Part shown: positions 1 through 7,851 of the stretch, in pieces
Position numbering within the stretch: the first letter of the stretch is position 1
Layout: every line of letters begins with the position of its first letter
Source of the DNA: Streptomyces akebiae
GTDB lineage: Bacteria > Actinomycetota > Actinomycetes > Streptomycetales > Streptomycetaceae
NCBI RefSeq assembly: GCF_019599145.1
Contig: NZ_CP080647.1
Span: 5,518,001-5,582,000 of the forward strand
Direction of reading: 5' to 3'
DNA: 64,000 nucleotides
The notes under the pieces: generated by a model
What the model was told of the DNA's origin: nothing
The model's database searches: none
What the model saw: only the letters and a program-made list of their open reading frames with translations
Program-made: the position numbers and the translations under genes

Positions 1-169
1 GGTGGGCGGGGGCGAACAGGTCGACGCCCTCGACGTACTCGGCCTGGGCGCCACCCTCACCCACCACGTCAAGGACACCGATCCGGCGTCCCAGGGGACC
101 GTCTTCGTCGATGCCGCGCAAGCCTGGTTCGACTCGGTCTGGAGCCTGCTCACGGACGAGGACGACTGA
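1..169 (+). CDS. C-terminal end of an unidentified protein
   Basis: The frame that starts at base 2 is open from the window edge to TGA at 167-169, giving 55 visible residues. They show normal high-GC third-position bias. The tail is acidic and tryptophan-containing (FDSVWSLLTDEDD), with no recognisable motif or membrane segment. I do not recognise the family and assign no function. The last codons lie inside a 26-bp tandem repeat that continues past the stop into the next, convergent gene, so this C-terminus may vary between strains. Confidence 0.6.
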   Translation, partial: VGGGEQVDALDVLGLGATLTHHVKDTDPASQGTVFVDAAQAWFDSVWSLLTDEDD

Positions 170-249
170 CCCTGCTCACGGACGAGGGCGACTGACCCCG
201 CTCATGGACGAGGGCGACCGACCCTGCTCATGGACGAGGGCGACCGACC
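146..249. repeat. Four 26-bp tandem repeats across two convergent 3' ends
   Basis: Units at 146-171, 172-197, 198-223 and 224-249 begin CTGCTCACGGACGAGG and differ by only one to four substitutions. Unit 1 contains the stop of the upstream plus-strand gene. Unit 4 contains the stop of the minus-strand HAD gene at 228-230. The array therefore separates, and partly forms, two convergent C-termini. Slippage would change gene ends rather than pure spacer. Confidence 0.85.
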
Positions 250-1001
250 GGTCGAGGCGCGCACGCCGCGATGAGTTCGGCGTGTGAGGTGACCACCGCG
301 TGCGCGCCCGCGTGGCGCAGTCGGCGGTTCCGCTCGGGGTCCGGCGAGTAGCCCAGGAACCGTACGCCGGCGGCCACGGCCGCCCCGAGGTCGCTGGGCT
401 GGTCGCCGATCAGCACGGCGGCATCCGGCCCGATGTGCCCGAGGCGCTCCAGGGCGAGCCGCACCGCACTCGGATCGGGCTTCATGCGGCGCGGTTCACG
501 CGGGTCACGGCCGCAGACCGCCTCGAACTTCCGGGACATCCCGTGAAGTTCGAGGAACTTGCGTACAGGTCCTTCCGCGTTGTTCGTCACGATCGCCAGC
601 CGCTTCCCGTGCCCGAGCAGGGTGTCCAGCAGCAGCGGAACCCCCGGTGCCGGTACCGCGGAACCCGCGGCCTCGTCCTCGTACCGCGTGACGATGTCGC
701 TCGCCGTGCGCAGGACGGCGGGGTCGAGGGCGGTGTCCCTGCGTGACCGGTCCAGCATGTCCCCGAGGAGCTGAAGGACGCCGTGCGAGTCGTCGCACGC
801 CTCCACGGCGGGGTCGAGCACATTCCACTTCTCCCGTGCCATGGCCTTGATCTCCAGGGCGACAGGCCGGGTCGACCGTCCGGCGAACAGGTCACAGACC
901 GGGCCGTCGAAGTCGAGGAGGACGGCTCGGGCCCCGCCGAGCAGCCGCCGCGGTCGGAGCGGCTCGGTCGTCTCGTCGAGTGTGGGGTTCATGGCAGTCA
1001 T
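228..1001 (-). CDS. HAD-superfamily hydrolase (phosphatase)
   Basis: Haloacid-dehalogenase family phosphatase, probably cytosolic, 257 residues from ATG 1001; an ATG at 992 is an alternative. Motif I is LLDFDGPVCD near the N-terminus, with the nucleophile and acid/base aspartates. Motif II is IVTNNA, and motifs III/IV are a lysine followed by GDQPSDLGAAVAAG. An alpha-helical cap lies between motifs I and II, as in subfamily IA phosphoglycolate-phosphatase-like enzymes. The frame is open further upstream, but that stretch lacks family similarity and good codon bias, so I start at the conserved core. Neither candidate start has a strong Shine-Dalgarno. Substrate is unknown. The stop lies in the 26-bp tandem repeat. 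Confidence 0.85.
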   Translation of the reverse strand: MTAMNPTLDETTEPLRPRRLLGGARAVLLDFDGPVCDLFAGRSTRPVALEIKAMAREKWNVLDPAVEACDDSHGVLQLLGDMLDRSRRDTALDPAVLRTASDIVTRYEDEAAGSAVPAPGVPLLLDTLLGHGKRLAIVTNNAEGPVRKFLELHGMSRKFEAVCGRDPREPRRMKPDPSAVRLALERLGHIGPDAAVLIGDQPSDLGAAVAAGVRFLGYSPDPERNRRLRHAGAHAVVTSHAELIAACAPRPVGRPRP

Positions 1002-1221
1002 CGTGATCAGTGTGGTGCAGCCGACCGCCTGCCTCAGGGCTGAGACACCTTCGGACAGTCGCGCGACGCGTGTCAGTACGGGGCCGGGCGCGTGAGCGTT
1101 CAACCGGTGGACCGCCACCTGCCAATGCCCGGCTTCTGGCACGATGCTCGCCCACGGAGGAGTACCGTGCCTCCACTTCCTGGATTTCACCACGGGTGCG
1201 ACCACGGCGAGAGAACGGGCA

Positions 1222-2331
1222 ATGCCAGCTGAATCGGATTCCACGGGGCGGCGCCGCGCCGGTGAGATGAGTGCCGACCCGGGTGGGGTGGAGGGACCGC
1301 TCAGCGGCTACCACCACGAGACCTACGTCTTCCGTCTGCCCGCCGAGTCCGCCGTCGGTGAGGGTGGACGCTGGAAGTGCCGTGAGCCGCGCGAGAGCCT
1401 GCTGTGGTTCGACCGACGCTGCTTCGACTCGGAGGAGCGCCTGCTCACCGAGCTCCAGGGGCGCATCGACAACATTCCCGACCTCATCGAGGTCGAGGGC
1501 ACCGTCCTCCAGCGGTTCATCGAAGGACAGACACTCGGGGAGCTCCACGCGTCCGACACGACGGTGCCCGAGAAGGAGTTCGAGCAGATCCTCACCCTGT
1601 TCGGGCAACTGGTCGCCGTCCGCCCCCGGACCCTGCTGGTGAAGCGGAGGTGCGAGCGGCGGGACCGCGCGCGGGAGGGCGACAGCGCGGGCTTCCTCGA
1701 CCGGCTGATCTGCTTCACCGAGGACCGGGTGTACGGGGACAACCTGCCGGAGTACGGCGACCTGTTCGCGGACCTGAACCTGGACTCCGACTCCTTCAAG
1801 CAGCTCAGGAAGCACGTGTCAGGCCTGCGCGAGCGCCCCTTCTGCCTCCTGCACGCCGACCTGCACCGAGAGAACCTCATCGTGGACCGCGACCGCCGCC
1901 TCTGGGCCATCGACTGGGAACTCGCGATGTTCGGCGACCCGCTCTACGACCTCGCCACCCACCTCTACCTGATGCGCTACCCGCCGGAACAGGAACGGCG
2001 GATGAGGGAACGCTGGTGGGCGCTCGTGGAGGGCGTCCGGCCGGGAAGCTCCCGGGGCTGGCAGGAGGACCTGCCGAAACTCCTCGACTACAAGAAGGCG
2101 CAGTCGGTGTTCACCGACGTCATCCGCACCTCACAGGCGCTGCGCCTGGCACCCGCGGCGGACCCCACGGCGTACCGGTCCCTGCTCCGCCGGGCGAGCC
2201 GGACAATCTGGGACGTGCTGAGCAAGGGCGCGTACCCCTTGGGTGTCGAGGAGGTCCCGGGGGTATCGGCGATCGAGGCCGCGCTGACCCGGTGGCTCCG
2301 GGCACGCGCGGGCGGTGCCCAGGGGTCCTAG
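1222..2331 (+). CDS. Aminoglycoside phosphotransferase-family kinase
   Basis: Protein-kinase-fold small-molecule kinase of the APH/choline-kinase superfamily, 369 residues. The catalytic loop is LLHADLHRENLIVD (H-x-D-x4-N, catalytic Asp near residue 213), followed by AIDWELAMFGDPLYDLATH, the metal-binding Asp segment. The N-lobe is divergent. Many Streptomyces carry such genes without a known resistance role, so substrate (aminoglycoside, sugar, amino alcohol) cannot be set. ATG 1222 has GAGA upstream; ATG 1267 follows GGTGAG and is a good alternative, and the open frame begins at 1144. The stop codon is inside the left arm of the inverted repeat at 2327-2390. Confidence 0.85.
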   Translation: MPAESDSTGRRRAGEMSADPGGVEGPLSGYHHETYVFRLPAESAVGEGGRWKCREPRESLLWFDRRCFDSEERLLTELQGRIDNIPDLIEVEGTVLQRFIEGQTLGELHASDTTVPEKEFEQILTLFGQLVAVRPRTLLVKRRCERRDRAREGDSAGFLDRLICFTEDRVYGDNLPEYGDLFADLNLDSDSFKQLRKHVSGLRERPFCLLHADLHRENLIVDRDRRLWAIDWELAMFGDPLYDLATHLYLMRYPPEQERRMRERWWALVEGVRPGSSRGWQEDLPKLLDYKKAQSVFTDVIRTSQALRLAPAADPTAYRSLLRRASRTIWDVLSKGAYPLGVEEVPGVSAIEAALTRWLRARAGGAQGS

Positions 2332-2390
2332 GGCGTGTTTCGGAAGTCCCTTCTGCGGGCGACGAAGGGACTTCCGAAACACGCCCTAGG
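2327..2390. mobile_element. 64-bp perfect inverted repeat, likely MITE
   Basis: Arms 2327-2353 and 2364-2390 are perfect 27-bp inverted copies separated by 10 bp. The outer ends read CTAG followed by GGCGTGTTTCGGAAGTCC. CTAG is a typical target of IS5-family (IS427-group) elements, and GGGCGTGTTT-type termini are common on such elements in Streptomyces. I infer a transposase-less miniature element. It now supplies the stop region of the kinase gene, a possible transcription terminator, and the -10 region of the TetR gene. A TetR operator is an alternative reading, but the arms are unusually long for that. Confidence 0.65.
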
Positions 2391-2392
2391 CT
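2387..2392 (+). promoter_or_regulatory. -10 element of TetR gene, leaderless
   Basis: TAGGCT matches the Streptomyces housekeeping -10 and ends seven bases before ATG 2400, so transcription would begin at or next to the start codon. No Shine-Dalgarno is present. The hexamer straddles the outer edge of the inverted repeat. Confidence 0.5.
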
Positions 2393-2399
2393 CGGCGCC

Positions 2400-3023
2400 A
2401 TGAGTGAGAGCGGGAGCGGGCTGCGGGAGCGCAAGAAGCGGCGGATGTACGAGACGGTGTCGGACGTGGCGATCCGGCTGTTTCTGGAGAAGGGGTTCGA
2501 CGCGGTGTCCGTGGCCGAGGTGGCCGCGGCGGCGGAGATCTCGAAGCCGACGCTCTTCCGGTACTTCCCGGCGAAGGAGGACCTCGTCCTGTACCGGATC
2601 GCCGATCACGAGGACGAGACGGCGCGGGTGGTCGCGGGGAGGGCCGAGGGTGAGTCGGTGGTCGGGGCCGTACGGGCGCACTTCCTGGCGGGGCTGGCCC
2701 GACGGGACCCGGTGACCGGGCTGAGCGACCATCCGCAGGTGCTCGCCTTCCACCGGCTGCTCTACGGGACGCCGTCGCTGGTCGCGCGGGCGTACGGCCA
2801 TCTGGAGCGGGCCGAGGCCGCGCTGGCCGAGGTGCTCGGGGGCGGGCTCGACGCGCGGGTCGCCGCCGGGCAGATCGTGACCGTACGGCGGGTGCTCGCG
2901 GAGGAGAACCGGCGGCGGGTGGAGCGGGGGGATCCGCTGGAGGAGGTCGAGCGGGATGCCGTCGCCGCTGCCGAGCGGGTGTTCGGGCGGCTGGAGGGGG
3001 CCCTGCCGCTCGGGATGCGCTGA
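2400..3023 (+). CDS. TetR-family transcriptional regulator
   Basis: 207-residue DNA-binding repressor. Residues about 14-60 form the TetR HTH: the helix LFLEKGFDAVSVAEVAAAA, then EISKPTLFRYFPAKEDLVLY, a classic recognition helix ending in the F-x-Y-F-x-x-K-E signature. The C-terminal three quarters is the ligand/dimer domain and names no ligand. ATG 2400 is the only sensible start, since the frame upstream runs through the inverted repeat and kinase gene. It has no Shine-Dalgarno, consistent with a leaderless message. The regulated genes are not evident; helD downstream has its own promoter. Confidence 0.9.
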   Translation: MSESGSGLRERKKRRMYETVSDVAIRLFLEKGFDAVSVAEVAAAAEISKPTLFRYFPAKEDLVLYRIADHEDETARVVAGRAEGESVVGAVRAHFLAGLARRDPVTGLSDHPQVLAFHRLLYGTPSLVARAYGHLERAEAALAEVLGGGLDARVAAGQIVTVRRVLAEENRRRVERGDPLEEVERDAVAAAERVFGRLEGALPLGMR

Positions 3024-3094
3024 GGACGCTTCCGGCGCAGTGAGCAGCGGCCCGCCCGGGGTGCTCGCGAGAGTGCGTGATCCTCGGTAATAAA

Positions 3095-3122
3095 TTTAAC
3101 TCGGTTGCATTTTTGGTACGCT
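3095..3122 (+). promoter_or_regulatory. Promoter of helD-like gene, leaderless
   Basis: TTTAAC (3095-3100), 16 bp, then TACGCT (3117-3122), ending seven bases before ATG 3130. It sits in one of the most AT-rich patches of the region (3087-3116). The 19-bp inverted RAE element known for rifamycin-induced helR genes was looked for and not seen. Confidence 0.55.
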
Positions 3123-3129
3123 CGGCGGA

Positions 3130-5403
3130 ATGATGCCTCGCGACCCCGCCGACCCCCCTGCCGACCCCGCCGGCGACCCCACCCTCCTCCAGGACGTCCT
3201 GGCCCACGAACGCGCGTACCACGACAACTGCCGTGCCGCGCTCGCCGCCATGGTCGAAGGGGCGGGCGAGCAGGTCGTCGTCGGCGAGGACGTCTCCGCC
3301 TCGGGCGCCGACGCGGAGGTGCTCGGGTATCGGCTGCGCAGCCGAGCCAAGGAGATGCGTGAGCTGCCGGAGGGGCCGCTGTTCTTCGGGCGGCTCGACT
3401 TCGCCGCTCGGGCGCGGAGCGACCACGCCGGGCAGAGCTACCACCTCGGGCGGCTGCGGATCAGCGAGGACCCTGCCGTGCCGCCGCTCGTCGTGGACTG
3501 GCGTGCACCGGTTTCGCGGGCCTTCTACCAGGCGAGTTCCCGTGATCCCCAGGGAGTCGCCGTCCGGCGTCGCTTCGGGTGGGCGCCGGGGAGCCGGGGG
3601 GACTCGGCCGACCTCACGGGGCTGGAGGACGAGCACCTGGAACGCCGTAGCCCCTCGAACGGCCCCGGCCCCGGCCCCGGCCCCGAGTCCGGCCCGGAGC
3701 CCGACGCCGACGCCGACGCCGACGTCGGCACTGGCACGTCGTCCCCGGGCAGCCTCCTCGCCGCCGAGATCGAGCGGCCTCGGCTCGGTCCGATGCGCGA
3801 CATCGCCGCCACCATCCAGCCGGAGCAGGACGATCTGGTGCGGGCGGATCTGGCGACCTCCGTCTGCGTGCAGGGCGCCCCCGGCACCGGCAAGACGGCC
3901 GTCGGCCTGCACCGCGCCGCGTACCTGCTCTACACCCACCCCCAGCGCATCCGTCGCGGCGGACTGCTGATCCTCGGCCCCAACCGCACGTTCCTCTCGT
4001 ACATCGCGGAGGTGCTGCCCGCGCTGGGCGAGACGGGCGTACGTCAGTCGACGGTCACGGACGAGATCGCCCGGCACGAGGTGAGGGCGGAGGACGACGA
4101 GCGGGCGGCGGTGGTGAAGCACGACGCGCGGATGGCGGAGGTGCTCCGACGAGCGCTGTACGCCGGCGTCGCGGGCGGCGGCGGGTCCGGGGACCGGTCG
4201 GGGCGGGGGGAGGCGTCGGAGCGGGGGGAGGCGTTCGGCTCCCTAGTCCTGGCGGAGGGCTCGCATCGCTGGCGGGTGGCCGGGGACGAACTTCGGCGGA
4301 TCGTGGCGGACGTACGGGCCGAGGAACTGCCGTACGACGTCGGGCGGGAACGGGTCCGGGCACGGGTGGTCCGGTTGCTGCGGGACCAGGCGGAGCGGCG
4401 GGCCGGGCCGCGCTCGAACGCCTGGCTGTACCGGATCTCGCGGTCGCGGCCGGTCGGCGCGTACGTCGACGCCGTATGGCCGAAGGTCCGGCCGGAGGAG
4501 GTCGTGGCCCGGCTGCTCGGGGACCCGGAGGTGCTCGCCGACGCGGCGGAGGGGCTGCTCGACGCGGACGAGCGGAAGGCCGTCGGCTGGGCGAAGCCCC
4601 CGCGTACCTGGCGGTCGGCCCGCTGGTCGGCCGCCGATCTCGTCCTCCTCGACGAGGTCGCGGGGCTGCTCGCCCACCCCGACGGCTACGGCCATGTCGT
4701 CGTCGACGAGGCCCAGGACCTCTCCCCGATGGAGTGCCGCGCGATCGCCCGCAGAGCGGCCTACGGCTCGGTGACCGTCCTCGGTGACCTCGCCCAGGGG
4801 ACGACCCCGTGGGCCGCCCGCGACTGGCGCGGCCTCCTCTCCCATCTGGGCAAGCCGGACGCCCAGGTCGTCCCTCTGACCACCGGGTTCCGGGTGCCGC
4901 AGGCCGTCGTGGCACTGGCGAACGGGCTGCTGGGACGCCTGGGGGTGGACGTGCCCGCCGCCCGGTCCCTGCGCAGGGACGGGGAGTTGCGGATCAGGAG
5001 GGTGGGGGGTGGAGGGGGAGAGGGGGCGGAGACCGGGCCGGTCACGGTCGGCCAGTGGGTTCTGGGTGAGGATGTCGTCGCCGAGGCCGTGGCCGCCGTG
5101 CGGGACGCGCTCGCGGATGAGGGGTCCGTCGGGGTCATCGCGGCCGATGGACCCGACGTCGTACGGCTGTGGCAGGCGCTCGACGAGGCCGGGATCACCG
5201 CGGGTGGCCCGGACGAACCGCAGGCGCGGGTCACGGTGTTGGGGGCGGGCGTCGCGAAGGGTCTGGAGTACGACCATGTCGTGGTCGTCGAACCGGCGGC
5301 GATCGCGGCCGCCGAGGAACGGGGGCTGCACCGTCTGTACGTCGTCCTCACCCGGGCGGTGTCGCGACTGGACGTGGTGCACGCGCGTGCGTTGCCGTGG
5401 TGA
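3130..5403 (+). CDS. HelD/UvrD-like superfamily 1 helicase (RNA polymerase-associated type)
   Basis: 757 residues, the size of actinobacterial HelD-like proteins. HelD proteins bind RNA polymerase, push nucleic acid out and recycle stalled enzyme with ATP; the HelR branch protects against rifamycins. An N-terminal helical arm covers residues 15-60. Walker A GAPGTGKT is at 249-256, Walker B VVVDEAQDL with DEAQD at 526-530, and the C-terminal UvrD motifs end in LYVVLTRAVSRLDVVH. Residues about 178-205 are a Gly-Pro then Asp-Ala low-complexity insert, and 345-365 is another Gly/Glu-rich insert. Start ATG 3130 fits a leaderless promoter. HelR versus a general HelD cannot be separated from sequence alone. 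Confidence 0.9.
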   Translation: MMPRDPADPPADPAGDPTLLQDVLAHERAYHDNCRAALAAMVEGAGEQVVVGEDVSASGADAEVLGYRLRSRAKEMRELPEGPLFFGRLDFAARARSDHAGQSYHLGRLRISEDPAVPPLVVDWRAPVSRAFYQASSRDPQGVAVRRRFGWAPGSRGDSADLTGLEDEHLERRSPSNGPGPGPGPESGPEPDADADADVGTGTSSPGSLLAAEIERPRLGPMRDIAATIQPEQDDLVRADLATSVCVQGAPGTGKTAVGLHRAAYLLYTHPQRIRRGGLLILGPNRTFLSYIAEVLPALGETGVRQSTVTDEIARHEVRAEDDERAAVVKHDARMAEVLRRALYAGVAGGGGSGDRSGRGEASERGEAFGSLVLAEGSHRWRVAGDELRRIVADVRAEELPYDVGRERVRARVVRLLRDQAERRAGPRSNAWLYRISRSRPVGAYVDAVWPKVRPEEVVARLLGDPEVLADAAEGLLDADERKAVGWAKPPRTWRSARWSAADLVLLDEVAGLLAHPDGYGHVVVDEAQDLSPMECRAIARRAAYGSVTVLGDLAQGTTPWAARDWRGLLSHLGKPDAQVVPLTTGFRVPQAVVALANGLLGRLGVDVPAARSLRRDGELRIRRVGGGGGEGAETGPVTVGQWVLGEDVVAEAVAAVRDALADEGSVGVIAADGPDVVRLWQALDEAGITAGGPDEPQARVTVLGAGVAKGLEYDHVVVVEPAAIAAAEERGLHRLYVVLTRAVSRLDVVHARALPW

Positions 5404-5550
5404 CGGGGGCGGGAACGGGGGCGGGGGCGGTGCGGCGCCCGGGTGGGGACGGCTGGGGCGGGCGTGGCGGGCGTGTTACCGGAAGGCGGCGGAGTCATGA
5501 CCGTACCGGCACCTCGGTGATCGAGGTCGTGGCTACGGTGAGCGGGTGCC

Positions 5551-5609
5551 GGTGAGCGGCGGCGCGAGCCCGATCTCCCTCCCCCCAGGGGGCTCGTGCG
5601 CCGCTCGCC
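5551..5609. terminator. Bidirectional hairpin between convergent genes
   Basis: Imperfect stem of about 20 bp: GGTGAGCGGCGGCGCGAGCC at 5551-5570 pairs with the complementary tract at 5588-5609, with a C-rich loop. It lies midway between the helD stop and the stop of the minus-strand gene. There is no T-tract, as is usual in Streptomyces. Confidence 0.6.
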
Positions 5610-5650
5610 GGTGGTTCACGCGGTCCGACGGACCCGCTTGCGCGCCCCTC

Positions 5651-6547
5651 TCACGAGGCCGCGGTCTCGTCCTCGCGCCCTGCCGCCCACTCCGCGGGTT
5701 TCGTCGCGGCCTCCAGGACCGGGATCAACTGCTCCTCCTCGTAGGTGAGATGGGCTTCGAGTTCGTCGATGAGGCGCTCCATCTCGGGGAGCACGGCAAC
5801 GGGGTCGGCGTTCTCGGCGGTCACCACCCGGCGCAGATCCTCGACGAGGGCGGCGATGCGCTCATGCTCCTCGTGCAGGCGGGCCAGGGTCGGGGCGAGC
5901 TCGGGGTGGCGTTCGCCGAGGAAGGGGAACAGGCCCATGCCCTCGCCGGTGTGGTGGTTGTGCAGGCCCTGGCAGAAGGTGAGGCAGTTGACGCGGAGCT
6001 GGGCGCCGAGGCCGGCCCTGCCGCCACTGGCAGTCAACTCCTTCTTGATCAGGGCGAGTTCGCGGCGGAAGGCGTCATGGACGACCTTGAGTGCCTCGCC
6101 CATGGAGTCGGCGTTGACGTTCGGCGGTCCGGCCACGGGCACCTCGCGCAGGGCGACGACCGGGATCGTACGGTCCGTCTTCGCCTGGTACTCCGCCCAC
6201 CCCGGATCACCCTCGACGGCCCGCGCGAATGCCCGGTCCCGCTCCTCACCCCGCAGTACGACGGCCTCGGCCTCGTAGGTGAAGGCCCCGGTCTCCACGG
6301 TGACCCGGGGGTGGGCCGTGATGTTCCGGTACCAGTCGGGGTGGTGGGGCGAGCCCCCGGCCGACGCGATGACCAGGATCGTGCCGTCGCCGTCGGGGAG
6401 GTAGCCGAGGGGAGTGGTGTGCCGGTTGCCGGTGCGGGCGCCGGTGGTGGTCAGGAGGATCAGACGGGCGCCTTCGAAATAGCCGCCGACCTCGCCGTGA
6501 CGGGCGCGGAATTCGTCGATGACTTGCTGGTTGAAGGGGTTGGGCAT
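5651..6547 (-). CDS. Deazaflavin-dependent nitroreductase-type domain fused to hemerythrin domain
   Basis: 298 residues in two domains. Residues 1-140 match the DDN-type nitroreductase/quinone reductase family that uses F420 or flavin (core pieces LILLTTTGARTGNRHTTPL and HPDWYRNITAHP). Residues about 145-290 form a four-helix hemerythrin with the expected metal ligands: a histidine in KVVHDAFRREL, GLHNHHTGEGMGLFP, LHEEHERIAALV and EAHLTYEEEQLIPVL. Hemerythrin binds a di-iron centre that senses or carries oxygen, so the fusion may couple oxygen or NO sensing to F420-dependent reduction; this is inference. Start ATG 6547 has AGAGA just upstream. No signal peptide. Confidence 0.85.
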   Translation of the reverse strand: MPNPFNQQVIDEFRARHGEVGGYFEGARLILLTTTGARTGNRHTTPLGYLPDGDGTILVIASAGGSPHHPDWYRNITAHPRVTVETGAFTYEAEAVVLRGEERDRAFARAVEGDPGWAEYQAKTDRTIPVVALREVPVAGPPNVNADSMGEALKVVHDAFRRELALIKKELTASGGRAGLGAQLRVNCLTFCQGLHNHHTGEGMGLFPFLGERHPELAPTLARLHEEHERIAALVEDLRRVVTAENADPVAVLPEMERLIDELEAHLTYEEEQLIPVLEAATKPAEWAAGREDETAAS

Positions 6548-6626
6548 TCTCTGCTTTCGGTGGACGGCGACGTGGTTCGTCGCGGAATTCGGGCATGGGT
6601 GATTGCCGCGGCGCGCGGGTCAGCAC

Positions 6627-6781
6627 ATTGCCGACAGGAAGGCGTGCCGACGGAATGCGTGCCGACGGAACGCGTGCCTGCGGAATGCGTGCCGACGGAA
6701 GCTGTGTTGAGGGAGCGCGCGTCGGCGGAATGCGCGGCGTGATACGGCGCGCTGTCGTTGTCGTGTGATACGGCGCGCTGT
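6627..6781. repeat. 15-bp tandem array plus a duplicated 17-mer, upstream of 6547
   Basis: GCGTGCCGACGGAAT and variants repeat head to tail from about 6627 to 6731 (clear units at 6642, 6657, 6672 and 6687, diverged units on both sides). GTGATACGGCGCGCTGT then occurs at 6739-6755 and again at 6765-6781. The array lies in the 5' region of the nitroreductase-hemerythrin gene within the gene-free stretch 6548-7099. Frames through it give only five-residue periodic peptides, so I treat it as noncoding. Confidence 0.8.
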
Positions 6782-6885
6782 GGTGTGGTGTGGTGCAGCG
6801 TGAAGGGGGAGTTCGACGCGCGCGCAGCAACACCGAGGAAGGAGAAGGGTGTTGGAGCAAGATGTTAGGCGCGCGGAACTTCAAC

Positions 6886-6906
6886 GGGCGGGCTCCTGGC
6901 CCGCCC
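6886..6906. terminator. Hairpin, possible terminator
   Basis: GGGCGGGC at 6886-6893 pairs perfectly with GCCCGCCC at 6899-6906 across a 5-base loop. It lies between two minus-strand genes, about 220 bp past the DinB stop. The rest of 6782-7099 shows nothing else I can support. Confidence 0.4.
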
Positions 6907-7102
6907 CGGCCTCACTCGGAGGCCGGGTAACCCATCCGCTCACGGCTCAAGGCCGACCCGGCAGTCATACGCCCACGATAAGGGGTCGTGATCGGGCCGG
7001 GCAATGCGTATTCGGCCGGAATTCCGGCCGATTCTCAAGAACTTCGGGGCACGCCTGTGGATTCGTCGTGAGCCGTGCCTGCGGGTGCGGTCTCGGGCCG
7101 TG

Positions 7103-7124
7103 CCGCGCCCCTTCGCGGGCGCGG
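7103..7124 (-). terminator. Terminator of DinB gene
   Basis: CCGCGCCC (7103-7110) and GGGCGCGG (7117-7124) form an 8-bp stem with a 6-base loop immediately after the stop codon of the minus-strand DinB gene. Confidence 0.55.
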
Positions 7125-7125
7125 C

Positions 7126-7725
7126 TCACGCCTTTCCGTCGGCCTCCTTGGCCGCCCGTTCCAGCCGCTCTCGATAGTCCTCCCACCACGCCGGGTCGTG
7201 CGACGGGATGCCGGTGTTGCCCTCGTTCATGCCCACCACGCCGTCGATGAGTTCCCGGAGGATGTCGGCATGCCCGGCGTGCCTGTGGGTGTCGGCGATC
7301 ACGCGGACGACGGCGTGGTGCAGCGTCACCTCGTCCCGGTCGTCGGGCCACCACGGCACCCGGCCGACGGTGTCCAGCGGCAGCGCGTCGATGGTCGCGT
7401 CCGCGTGTGCCCAGGCCCGGCGGTAGAGGCCCACGATGTCCTCGCGGGACTCGGCGGCGGTGACCCACATGTCCGCGTTGGGCTCGGCGTCGTCGTCGAG
7501 CCAGGGCAGTGGCTCGCCCGACGGCCGCCCGAAGGTGTCGCCGAGGTAGCCCAGTTCGACACTGGCGGTGTGCTTCAGGAGCCCCAGGAGGTTGGTGCCG
7601 GTCGGCGTCAACGGGCGGCGGGCGTCGTACTCCGACAGCCCGTCGATCTTCCACAGCAGGGCGTCGCGGGCGGATTGCAGATAGTGGTGGAGGTCGGCCT
7701 TGGCGTCCGTGTCGGCGGCGGTCAT
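7126..7725 (-). CDS. DinB-family protein (DUF664)
   Basis: 199-residue four-helix-bundle protein of the DinB/YfiT superfamily. In this family three histidines bind a divalent metal; some members are thiol-dependent transferases (bacillithiol, mycothiol). Visible elements are LLGLLKHTASVELGYLGDTF (first His), then the C-terminal helix with ADTHRHAGHADILRELIDG holding the other histidines. ATG 7725 has GGGAG about nine bases upstream. As Streptomyces makes mycothiol (mshA is in this window), a mycothiol-linked role is possible but not shown. No operon partner; a hairpin follows the stop. Confidence 0.85.
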   Translation of the reverse strand: MTAADTDAKADLHHYLQSARDALLWKIDGLSEYDARRPLTPTGTNLLGLLKHTASVELGYLGDTFGRPSGEPLPWLDDDAEPNADMWVTAAESREDIVGLYRRAWAHADATIDALPLDTVGRVPWWPDDRDEVTLHHAVVRVIADTHRHAGHADILRELIDGVVGMNEGNTGIPSHDPAWWEDYRERLERAAKEADGKA

Positions 7726-7851
7726 GGCATCAGTCTCCCGCCCGCACGATCTTTGTCCACCACCTTTCCCACCTCACGGCCCACCGGCTTCCGGCCTCCA
7801 CCGCACTCCGGTTCCCAACGTCCAACCGCCCTCCCGCCGGTCAGGAGGCTC

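Noticed and set aside
2327..2390. Inverted repeat as operator of the TetR protein
   Set aside because: Kept only as an alternative. Perfect 27-bp arms with a 10-bp loop and CTAG ends fit a MITE better than a TetR operator.
3024..3129. Rifamycin-associated element upstream of the helD-like gene
   Set aside because: Only an AT-rich leaderless promoter is visible; no 19-bp inverted repeat.
6627..6731. CRISPR-like array
   Set aside because: Units are 15 bp with no spacers; a plain tandem repeat. The same holds for the arrays at 146, 11932, 20231, 42384 and 50876.
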